Shown here piece by piece: positions 1 to 9,238 of a DNA stretch of 64,000 nt (the first letter of the stretch is position 1; each line of letters starts with the position of its first letter). Location of the stretch: contig NC_089495.1 of the NCBI RefSeq assembly GCF_036850765.1, positions 26,876,875 to 26,940,874 of the forward strand, read 5' to 3'. Source of the DNA: Saccopteryx bilineata (lineage: Eukaryota; Chordata; Mammalia; Chiroptera; Emballonuridae). The position numbers and the translations under genes were made by a program. Below the pieces are notes generated by a model. That model was not told the origin of the DNA and searched no databases. It worked only from the letters and a program-made list of their open reading frames with translations.

Positions 1-144
1 AGAGTTCTTGAATTTGCCATTCCTCCTCTATTGGATAATTTCTCTTTATTTTCCTTCTTTTAAATCTCAACATAAATGCCACTGCCTCAAAGAAGACTTC
101 TCTGCTTCTGTGAGGAAGCATAGCCACAGCCATTTAGGATTCAC
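1..144. other. Flank upstream of the RRP15 pseudogene
   Basis: AT-rich DNA with no recognisable gene or repeat. It may hold the remains of the 5' untranslated part of the retrocopied mRNA, but no target-site duplication could be placed, so the 5' limit of the retrocopy is unknown. Confidence 0.4.
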
Positions 145-556
145 ATGGCAGTGTGGGGATGCTGAAAAATTCCCTAAAGAAAATGAAAAAGATGAAAATT
201 GTAGCTATGGCTGTAGCATGGGAGCCAGAAGATGAGAACAAAGATGCTGCTGACATTGGAGGCTCTATAGGAAGGTGTGGATCAGAAAACTGTCACTCAT
301 TTTCCAATGATGAAGCAATAGAGACTGATAATTATGATGAAGTTAAACACTATCTTGGAAAATGACAATGTTGTGGAAGCACTGTGTGGGGACTAATGCA
401 GGCTGGACAGATGCCATGGCTAAACTGCTGAACAAAAATCTCCTAAAAGTAAACCCACTATTCTGGTCAAAAACAAAGAATCAGAAAAGAAAAAAGAAAA
501 GTTACAGCAGGAGAGACTAGAGAAAAAAAAGCAGCTTGATAAGCAGGAATGGGAAA
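145..556 (+). pseudogene. RRP15: Processed RRP15 pseudogene, 5' part
   Basis: RRP15 is a nucleolar protein needed for ribosomal RNA processing (known of the family). The reading frame from about 153 to 362 gives a Lys-rich start (KKMKKMKIVAMAV), then an acidic stretch with CGSEN and SNDEAIETD, matching the N-terminal layout of mammalian RRP15 (KKMKMV, then CGSEK, DDAIEAD). After a frameshift, 400-556 encodes a WADAMA-like segment, a TILVKNKE segment and a Lys/Glu-rich coiled coil ending in DKQEWE. There are no introns in this region, and the coding frame is broken, so it is a retrocopy. The copy stops abruptly where an old L1 begins and resumes at 14,917. The first 30 or so codons are shortened relative to human RRP15. 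The gene match is from memory of the protein, not from a search. Confidence 0.85.
541..556 (+). repeat. Target-site duplication, left copy (older L1)
   Basis: AAGCAGGAATGGGAAA here and AAGCAGGAATGGAAAA at 14,917-14,932 differ at one base. They flank the older L1 and both belong to the RRP15 pseudogene sequence, which is what target-primed reverse transcription would leave. Confidence 0.85.
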
Positions 557-2065
557 GGAAAAGATGGCGATGGAGTAGGCGGACGTACCAACTTCCACCT
601 CTCAGAACCAAAGTGGATTACAACTTAATTTTAAGAACCATCATCTAGAAAAACTAACTTTGGACTAAACTAAGAGGACTTTCCAACCAAGGGACACTGA
701 AGAAGCCACACTGAGACTGGTAGGAAAAGTGGAAACACAGAGAGGGCTGCCCAGCTCCTGAGAGTGAACGGCAGCCCAGAAAGACTCGAGTGGTGGGAAC
801 TGAGTTTAGCACAGAGGGGAGGGTCCTGAGCCCCAGGAACAAAGCCCCAGCCTGCAGCCCCAGAGTCTAGAAGAGGAGTATGGATAGAATTTAGTTGGAA
901 ACAAGTCAAGACACTGTTTGTGAGAAACAGACTGATTTGTCAGACCCAGGATTTTTCTTAAAGAGACTGTGCAGAAAACCTCTCTCACAACCACTTACCT
1001 GGGGCTCCAGGGGACAGGGAGAGAGGAGAGGACCGGAGCAGCATGAAGATAGTGTAATCCAGGAGGCACAGGAAAAAATACTTTGAAAGACAGCCACCCT
1101 AACCCCTGGGATGAGTAACTCCCCAAATCTGAAGTAAATATCTGCTCTGGAAACAGTAATACCAGCAAAGGGAAGCAGGAAACCAGCCAAACAAGCTCTC
1201 CCGTGGCACTTAGAGCAGAGTCGCTTAGAAGGAGGGAGCTTTCAGGACTGCACTTTTGAGTGTTAGGGTCTGAGCTGCAGTGCCCCCACATAGCTGAGGG
1301 CTCGCCCGAGGGCAGGTGGTGGTGTGACACAGAAGCACGGTTCCATCGGCAAGAGCGGAAGCTGGCTTGCCACAACTGAGGCCCAGGTGTGAGCTCAGTC
1401 TTGCCCAGCTGGGGTGGAAGGGAGGCGGGATAGTGGTCAAGTCTAGCTGTGGAGTGCCTGCAATCCAGCCTGCAGAGGAAGGGCAGGAGCCCCAGAAGGG
1501 GCAGAGACCCACCCTTGAGCAAGGGCACAGAAGCACAGCCTTGCCCCACCCACAGAACTGAGGCTTGTGGCCTGACACTCGAGCCGGCTCATCCCATGGG
1601 GGTGGAGTGAAAGCACAGAACAGGCAGAGTTCCGCAACTGAGAGTGGGCATGCGGTCCCACCCCACCCGTGGACCAAGGCATGCAGCCATCCTGCAAGTG
1701 GGATCCTCCCACAGGGGTGGGGTGAAAGCCCGGAATCAGGCAGAAATCTGCAGCTGAGAAAAGGTGCTCACCCCTGCCCTCAGGGCTGAGGCATGGGCAT
1801 ATAACCCCACCCATGAAGGCAGGACAAAAGCCAAGGCCGGCCAAGGTTTGTACATCTGAGCACGTGATCACAGCCCCTCACATGAAAGAGAGGCGAAAAC
1901 CACAGCAACAGCCCCAGTGGGCTGGCACCAGCAACCCCTATACAAAAAAGCCTTAGGCAGCAGCAGCAGAGGGGATAGCAGGCCTGCAGACAGACCACAC
2001 CTAGGAAACACAGAGCCCAAAACCAGTAGTCTCCAGTGGCCAAAACCTTCTTCTACTCAGACAAA
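557..2065 (+). promoter_or_regulatory. 5' untranslated region of the older LINE-1
   Basis: About 1.5 kb of GC-rich sequence between the target-site duplication and ORF1. It opens with AAGATGGCG, a YY1-type motif that is known to sit at the very start of transcription-competent L1s and which suggests a full-length copy. Around 1,589-1,660 and 1,703-1,765 two related blocks occur (GGGGTGGAGTGAAAGC and GGGGTGGGGTGAAAGC, each followed by a Gln/Ala-type CAGGCAGA tract), a partial tandem duplication of about 115 bp. Short open frames on both strands here are not conserved genes. The region is not similar to the 5' region of the younger L1 nested downstream. Confidence 0.75.
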
Positions 2066-2970
2066 ATGAGAAGGCAGAGAAATGCAACACAAATGAATCA
2101 AAAGAAATCCCCAGAAAAGGACCTGAATGAGTCAGATATAACCAAATTATCAGATGCAGAGTTTAAAATAACGATTGTTAGGATGCTCAAAGATCTTAGA
2201 ACAACAATATGGTCATTACAAACACCTAAATAAAGAGATAGCAAATATAAAAAAGTACATTGAAATAATAAAAAAGAATCAGTCAGAAATGACAAATACA
2301 ATATCAGAAATGAAGAATACAATGGAAGGAATTCAAAACAGGATGGATGAAGATGAGAATCAGAGAGTTAGAGGACAAAATAAATAAAGGTAAGGAAGCA
2401 GAGCAGAAAAAGAAGAGACTCAAAAAGTCTGAAGAAACTCTAAGAGAGCTCTGTGAGAACATGAAGAGAAATAACATCCACATCATAGGGGTTCCTGAAG
2501 AAGAGGAGAAAGAACAAGGAATAGAGACTTTGTTCAAACATATCAAAGCTGAAAACTTCCCTAAATTAATGCAGGAAAACATCTCACAAGTTCAAGAAGC
2601 ACAGAGAACTCCATTAAAGAGAAACCCAAAGAAATCAACACCAAGACACATCATAATAAAATACCACAGCTAAGTGATAAAGAGAAAATATACAAAGCTG
2701 TTAGAGAAAAAAAGGCTACCACCTACAAAGGAGCCCTCACAAGGATGACTTCCGACTTCTCAACAGAAACACTTGAGGCCAGAAGGGAATGGCAAGAAAT
2801 ACTCAAAGTAATGCCGAACAGGAGCCTATAACCAAGACTATTTTATCCAGCAAGGCTATTATGTAAATTGAAGGAGAAATAAAATGCTATCCAGACACAC
2901 ACACAAAAAACCTCAAGGAATTCACTACACCAAACCAATGCTGAAAGAAATGCTAAGGGGCCTGTTGTAA
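2066..2970 (+). pseudogene. LINE-1 ORF1 remnant (older L1)
   Basis: ORF1p is the RNA-binding, trimeric chaperone of the L1 ribonucleoprotein. The frame starts MRRQRNATQMNQKK, passes through a coiled coil rich in Ile/Lys/Glu with heptad spacing (about 2,175-2,450), then an RRM-like block (RNNIHIIGVPEEEEKEQGIE, about 2,470-2,530) and a PRHIIIK motif (about 2,640). The C-terminal domain continues out of frame to a stop at 2,968. At least three frame changes are needed (near 2,200, 2,370 and 2,660), so no protein is made. The length of about 900 bp fits ORF1 of other mammals. Confidence 0.88.
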
Positions 2971-3027
2971 ACAGATTAAAGGGGAAAAAGAATGTAGTAC
3001 AAGAGGAATACAGTTTTAAAGAATAAA

Positions 3028-5507
3028 ATGGCAATAAACAACTACATATCAATAATAACCTTAAATGTAAATGGATTAAATGATCCAATCAAAAGACATA
3101 GGGTAGCTGCATGGATAAGAAAACAGGACCCATACATATGCTGTTTACAAGAGACACACCTTAAAACAAGAGATGCACATAGACTGAAGATAAAAATATG
3201 GAAACAAATATTACATACAAATGGAAATGAAAAAAAAAGCTGGGGTAGGTATACTTATACCTGACAAAATACACTTTAAAACAAAGGCTATAGTAAGAGA
3301 TACAGAAAGTCATTACATAATGATAAAGGGAGCAATCCAACAGGAAGATATAACTGTTATAAATATCTATGCACCTAATATAGGAGCACCTAAATATATA
3401 AAGCAGACTTTGATGGATTTAAAGGGTGAGATCAACAACAATACATAATAGTAGGGAATTCCAATACCCCACTAACATCACTAGATAGATCCTCAAGAAA
3501 GAAAATTAACAAAGAAACAGAAGACTTAAAGGACACACTAGATCAACTCAACTTAATAGATATCTTCAGAACCTTTCACCCTAAAGCAGCAGAATATACA
3601 TTCTTTTCAAGTGCTCTTGGTACATTCTCTAGGATAGACCACATCTTAGGGCACAAAAGTGGTCTCAACAAATTTAAGAAGATTGAAATCATATCGAGCA
3701 CTTTCTCTGATCATAATAGCTTGAAACTAGCAATAAAACAAAACAGAAAAACTGAAAAAAACTCAAACACTTGGAAACTAAATAGCATGTTATTAAATAA
3801 TGAATGAGTTAACAATGAGATTAAAGAAGAAATAAAAATTTCCTAGAAATAAACAATACTGAGCATACATCAACTCAAAATTTATGGGACACAGCAAAAG
3901 CTGTCCTGAGAAGTAAGTTCATAGCATTACAGGCATACCTAGAGAAGCTAGAAAAAGCTCAAATAAACAACTTGACCCTGCATCTAAAAGAATTAAAAAA
4001 AGAAAAGCGAGTAAAGCACAGAGGTACTAGAAGGAAGGAAATAATAAAGATCCAAGTGAAAATAAATGACATAGAGTCTAAAGAAACAAGATAGAGAATC
4101 AATGAAACCAGGAGCTGGTTCTTTGAAAAGGTAAACAAGATTGATCAATCTTTAACCAGACTCACCAAGAAAAAAAGATAGAGGATTCAAATAAATAAAA
4201 TTAGAAATGACAGTGAAGAAATAACAACTGACACAACAGAAATACAAAATATTGTAAGAAAATACTATGAAGAACTGTATGCCAAAAAACTAGACAACCT
4301 AGATAAAATGGACAAATTCCTTGAAACATATAATCTTCCAAAAATTAATCTGGAAGAATCAGAAAACCTAAACAAACCAATCGCAACAAATGAGATTGAA
4401 ACAGTTATCAAAAAACTCCAAAAAAGTCTTCACAAGTGAATTCTACCAAATATTCAAAGAATAACTCACTCCTATCCTTCTTAAGCTATTTCAAAAAATT
4501 CAAGAGGAAGGAAGACTTCCAAGCTCCTTTTATGAGGCGAGCATAATTCTGATTCCAAAAACCAGGCAAAAACAACACAGAGAAAGAAAATTATAGGCCA
4601 ATATTCCTGATAAATTTAGATGCTAAAATCCTCAACAAAATATTAGCAAACCAGATCCAGCAATATATGAAAAAAATCATACACCATGATCAACTGGGGT
4701 TTACTCTTGGTAGGCAAGGCTGGTACAATATTCGCAAATCAATCAATATGATTCATCACATAAACAAAAGGAAGGAGAAAAACCACATGATAATTTCAAT
4801 AGATGCAGAAAAAGCATTTGATAAAATCCAGCACCCATTCATGATCAAAACTCTCAGCAAAGTGGAAATACAGGGAACATACCTCAACATGATAAAGGCC
4901 ATCTATGACTAGCCCACAGCCAACATCATACTCAATGGGCAAAAATTAAAAGCAATCCCCTTAAGATCAAGAACAAAGCAGGGGTCCCCCCTTTCAATAC
5001 TCTTATTCAACATAGTTCTGGAAGTACTAGCCACAGCAATCAGACAAGAAGAAGAAATAAAAGGCATCCAAATAGGAAAAGAAGAAGTAAAACTATCATT
5101 ATTTACAAATGATATGATATTGTACATAGAAAACCCTAAAGTCTCAGTCAAAAAATGACTGGATCTGATAAATGAATTCAGCAAAGTGGCAGGATATCAA
5201 ATTAATACTCAGAAATCAGAGGCATTTTTATACACTACAATAAATTGTCAGAAAGAGAAATTAAGGAAGCAATCACCTTCACCATTGCAACCAAAAAAAT
5301 AAGGTACCTAGGAAAAAATTTAACCAGAGAGATTGAAGATTTGTACTTGAAAAATTATAAAACATTGATAAAAGAAATCAGGGAGGAGACAAACAAGTGG
5401 AAGAATATACTGTGCTCATGGTTAGGAAGAATAAACATCATTAAAATGTCTATATTACCCAAAGCAATTTATAAATTTAATGCAATACCAATTAAAATAC
5501 CAATGAC
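3028..5507 (+). pseudogene. LINE-1 ORF2 remnant, N-terminal part (older L1)
   Basis: ORF2p carries endonuclease and reverse transcriptase. The frame opens with TLNVNGLNDPIKRHR, typical of the L1 endonuclease start, followed by CCLQETHL with the catalytic Glu. A NIYAPN motif lies near 3,360 and an RIDHI motif near 3,635. The RT region is visible in pieces: [20 protein letters not shown] (about 4,680) and [11 protein letters not shown] (about 4,800). The RT active-site motif reads FTND instead of FADD near 5,100, so the catalytic Asp is lost. Frameshifts (for example in the A run at about 3,234) and stops are frequent. The coding sequence resumes at 13,349 after the nested L1. Confidence 0.9.
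5494..5507 (+). repeat. Target-site duplication, left copy (younger L1)
   Basis: AAAATACCAATGAC occurs here and again at 13,335-13,348, perfectly repeated. Both copies lie in ORF2 of the older L1. The bottom strand reads TTTT/AA at the nick, the preferred L1 endonuclease site. Confidence 0.92.
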
Positions 5508-7909
5508 GAGAGTAATGGCGGGGTAGGAAGCGATACCGATAAATCTCCCCCAAAACTCAACAAGATCTTCAACCAGAAACATAAAAACCTATACTTGGAG
5601 CCTCCAGATGCTTCACAATACATCCAAAGGTATGGTTGAGTGGAAAATTGGCTAAATATATAACCAAACCCCGAAGGAAAGAGGGAGTAAGAAATGCTCC
5701 ACCTTCCTCACTAACCTAAACAGGGCGGCTTTCTCTGGTAACTGTGAATATAGAAACTGAGGCGGGCAAAGGGGGTGAATAGATCCAGGCCGCGGCACAA
5801 ATGGCTGAACCAGGCTGTGGCACGAAGATCCAAGCTGAGGAAAATCTGATCCTGTGGCAACCCGGGCAATACAAGCTAACACTCGCGCCAAACCCAAACA
5901 AAGAAAGACAAGCGGAGCGGCCATTTTACCCGGTCTCCTGGTCGGCGTGCGCACAGTTAGTGGGTGAGAGATTTCTTCCTAGGCCCTGGGAGTGGGTCCC
6001 CGTGTTGCCCCACAGAGAAGCAGGGTCAGAGGCCTTTCTGTGGGCCAAGGGCAGAGTCTCTGGGCAGCCCCAGCACCCTGGGAAAGCCATGCACAGGAGG
6101 GAGTGAGAACTAATTCCAACGGTGGAGATTTTCCGTGCGGGCGGGGGTTTCACTCAGAGGGAAACGCGGCCAGCCTCATATCCGGGTTTGCGCGCACAGA
6201 TAGTGAATGAGAGATTCCTCCGAGTGCCTCGGCAGTGCGCGCCCGTGTTATCGCACAGAGGGGCAGAGTCAGGGGCCTTTGTGTGGGCCAAAGAGGAATC
6301 TCGGGCCACCCCAGCGCCTTGCAAAAGCCGCGCACGGGGACGGAGCAAGACTCAATTCCAATGCTGCAACTTTTCCCTGCGGTTGGGGGTTTCACTCAGA
6401 GCGTGAGACTGCTAGCTGGATATCCTGGTCGCAGACAGTGAGTGAGAGTTTCCTCCAAGCACCCAGGAAGTGGGCGCCTGCCTGTGTTACCAGACAGAGT
6501 GGCAGAGCCAGAGGTCTTTGAGTGGGTGGAAAGCCTGCCTGATTATGCTAGCAGCTCTGACTGACTGAGCCTTACCCAGAGCCCTGTGCTGAGTGGAAAT
6601 AGAGTGGGGAGTTGCCAGCTCTTTGAGCCTCTTACTATCCAGGCAGAGGCAGCAGCAACCCCATAGCTGGATTATCAGGCTACTAATTGAGGAAGGAAAG
6701 ACTAGGAGAAAGGCTCCAGGAACACGGACTCTCTCACTGTTGGAGCTTATAAATGCTAATGAGCCTCGACTGCCAACGAGACTAAAGCACAATACATGAC
6801 ATTGCCATAGAGACTTATCAACTGCAAACCTCTACCTGAGCGTGCCAAAGGGGCAGAACCCGGGGTACAGAGTCACCGACCAGGAAGAGGGAGAGAAAAG
6901 AAAAAGCAAGAAGATAACCTCTCAAAATCAAGAATAATCTGCAGACTTTATAACCTATCCCATTTTATTATATTTGTTCGTTTGTTTCTCTTATCTTCAT
7001 TCTTGATACTTTTTTCCTCCTCCAATTTGGCCGATTAAGTCTCTGCCGGTCTTACTCTATCCTCTCCTTGAACTACACTACCCATAAGTGTTACATCTCC
7101 CATTATCTTTTCTCTTCTCTTCCTTTCTCTCTATAAGGATTGCACTCCAAAACCCCTAACTCTCTCTCTCTCTCTCCTTTCTTTTTTCTTCTTTTAGTGG
7201 TTCCCTCTTTCTCTCTCTCTCTCTCTTTCTTTTCTTTCTCTATCTTAGTTTCTTCCTTTCTCCTTTACATCTCCTCTCATTCAAACCTCAATAACAAACA
7301 AATTATCTTATCTGGGACTCAAACTTATGTTTGTGGCATTTTGGGGGGTTTTTACTTCACCTTTTTAACTCACTAGCAGTGCTCCCATCCCTGGCTCTCC
7401 ATATTATCTAATTCTTGTTCCACTAAATACAATAGTAATTTTTTAATCTGTCCCCCCATTTTTCCGTTTTCCTCTTATTCCTCTCATCATAACTCTTAGA
7501 CAACCAATACCTAAAAGCAAATCATTTTATTCTTGACCCAAATTTTTTCCTTATTTGCTTTTTGTGGGTCCATACGATCTTTTTTTTTTTCCTTCTTTTT
7601 CTTTTCTTTTTTTTTTTTTTTTGCCCCTTTATTACTTTTCCCCAATTCAGGCCCTCCATCACAGGCAGTGTTTGTTATAATTCACAATTCACCACAAGAT
7701 TTTCTCAAGAAAGAGTGGAGAGGAGAAGAGAGGAAAAAAGGAAGGGGGGAATGATTTCCTTTTTTAAAATTTTTATTTTATTTTATTTTTCTTTATTTCA
7801 TTATTAATTTTTTTAAAAAACAACTCTTTTAGATTTTTTATTTTTTTATTTTTTTAACTTTTTATTCGTTATTAAATCTCATTAATACTATCAACAAAAC
7901 CACCCTCAG
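5508..7909 (+). promoter_or_regulatory. Long composite 5' region of the younger LINE-1
   Basis: About 2.4 kb and likely to carry the internal promoter. It has three parts: a start of about 430 bp; about three GC- and CpG-rich tandem units (5,950-6,530); and a 1-kb pyrimidine- and T-rich tract (about 6,950-7,880) with CT and T runs at 7,160-7,260, 7,580-7,622 and 7,758-7,860. The T-rich part is the reverse of the A-rich bias of the L1 coding strand. The open frames on both strands in the GC-rich part look like chance frames. Confidence 0.75.
5950..6530 (+). repeat. Tandem units of about 240 bp in the L1 5' region
   Basis: Related blocks begin near 5,952 (CACAGTTAGTGGGTGAGAG), 6,195 (CACAGATAGTGAATGAGAG) and 6,432 (CAGACAGTGAGTGAGAG). 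Each goes on with TTCCTCC/TTCTTCC, a GTGTT(A/G)(C/T)C segment, CACAGAG-GCAGAGTCAG and a G(G/A)CCTTT block. Units 1 and 2 then share a GGGTTTCACTCAGAG segment (near 6,145 and 6,388). The third unit is partial. Spacings are about 243 and 237 bp. They resemble in design the promoter monomers of rodent L1s, with no claim of common origin. Confidence 0.8.
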
Positions 7910-8911
7910 ATGCCATTAAGGAAGAGAAAATCAAATATCATGGATACAAAAGAAAGAGAGGTAACACAGCTAGATGAGGAAAAATCTATGGAGAAAAAAA
8001 TTAATATATTGGAAACCTTGGAGCTAAATGACAGAGAGTTCAAGATAGAAATCCTAAAAATCCTCCGAGATATACAAGAAAACACAGAAAGGCAATTTAG
8101 GGAGCTCAGAAAACAACTCAATGAACACAAAGAATATATGTCCAAGGAAATAGAAACTATAAAAACAAATCAAACAGAGATGCAAAACTCAATTCACAAG
8201 CTGAAAAATGAAGTAACAAGCTTAGCTAATAGAACAGGTCAGATAGAAGAGAGGATTAGTGAAATAGAAGACAAGCAACTTGAGGCACAACAGAGAGAAG
8301 AAGAAAGAGACTCAAAAATTAAAAAAAAATGAGATAGCCCAACAAGAATTATCTGACTCCATCAAAAAGAATAACATAAGAATAATACGTATATCAGAGG
8401 GAGAAGAGAGAGAAAATGGAATGGAGAACATACTCAAACAAATAATAGATGAGAACTTCCCAAGCCTGTGGAAAGAACTAAAGCCTCAAGTTCAAGAAGC
8501 AAACAGAACTCCGAGTTTTCTTAACCCCAACAAACCTACTCCAAGGCATATCATAATGAAATAGACACAAACCAACAGCAAAGAAAAATTCTCAAGGCAG
8601 CCAGGGAAAAGAAGAATACAACATATAAAGGAAGGCCCATTAGATTATCAGCAGATTTATCACCAGAAACTCTACAAGCTAGAAGAGAGTGGACCCCAAT
8701 ATTTAGAGTCCTGAAAGAGAGGAACTTTCAGCCACGAATACTATACCCATCAATGCTATCCTTCAAATATGAAGGAGAAATAAAAACTTTCACAAATACA
8801 GAAAAGATGAGGAAATTTATCATCAGAAAACCCCTACTCCAGGAATTACTAAAGGGGGTTCTCCAATCAGATACAAAGAACAAAAAAAAACAACAACAGA
8901 GCCACAAGTAA
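7910..8911 (+). pseudogene. LINE-1 ORF1 (younger L1), two frameshifts
   Basis: Likely start is MPLRKRKSNIMDTKE at 7,910. A long coiled coil (about residues 20-130; Leu/Ile heptads, Glu/Lys-rich) is followed by the RRM-like domain (NNIRIIRISEGEERENGMEN, about 8,370-8,430), the PRHIIMK motif (about 8,540) and a C-terminal domain with AAREKKNTTYKG and GEIKTF. The frame changes in the A run at 8,321-8,329 and returns to the first frame near 8,560. Reading through these, the protein would be about 333 residues, a normal ORF1p size. As given, a stop at 8,330-8,332 ends the first frame. The first lesion is in a homopolymer, so an assembly error is possible. Confidence 0.88.
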
Positions 8912-9238
8912 AAGCTCCAAGAAGAACACAATAAAACCAAATTTAAACTGTGAAAACAACAAAAAGAAAGAGGAGGAGAAGATGGAGATTAACAGTAGCA
9001 AAGGACGATGGAGTGCAAAAGTACTCACAAAATAGTTTGCTACAATGAACAGGGTAGGGACCCTTTTCATTACTCAAAGGTAACCACCATTGAAAAAACC
9101 ACCACAGAAGCCCATGAGATAAAAAAGATAGCAACAGAGGAAAGATGTATGAAATACAACCAAATAAAAACAAAAGATAAAAAAAAAGAAAGAAAAGGCT
9201 CAAACAAGACACACAACTAACAGAAAGCAAGATATAAA
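8912..9238 (+). other. Long ORF1-ORF2 spacer of the younger LINE-1
   Basis: 327 bp separate ORF1 and ORF2, against 57 bp in the older L1 next to it. It is A-rich on the sense strand and contains a 70-codon open frame at 9,008-9,220 that ends 18 bp before the ORF2 start. The frame is Lys/Thr-rich at its end (KTKDKKKERKGSNK). No known domain is recognised, and it may be chance in A-rich DNA. Confidence 0.6.

Larger units (their letters stand above)
557..5507 (+). mobile_element. Older full-length LINE-1, 5' part
   Basis: Order: 5' region, ORF1 (about 2,066-2,970), a 57-bp spacer, then ORF2 from 3,028. The element is interrupted at 5,507 by a younger L1 and continues at 13,349. Frames are broken many times, so it is dead. 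Its insertion site inside an RRP15 retrocopy is proven by matching flanks and a duplicated target at 541 and 14,917. Confidence 0.92.

Noticed and set aside
8..235. 75-codon frame at the window start
   Set aside because: It is in a different frame from the RRP15 match and has no support.
995..1871. Open frames of 142-184 codons on the minus strand
   Set aside because: Located in the GC-rich 5' region of the older L1, overlapping in several frames, with no domain recognised.
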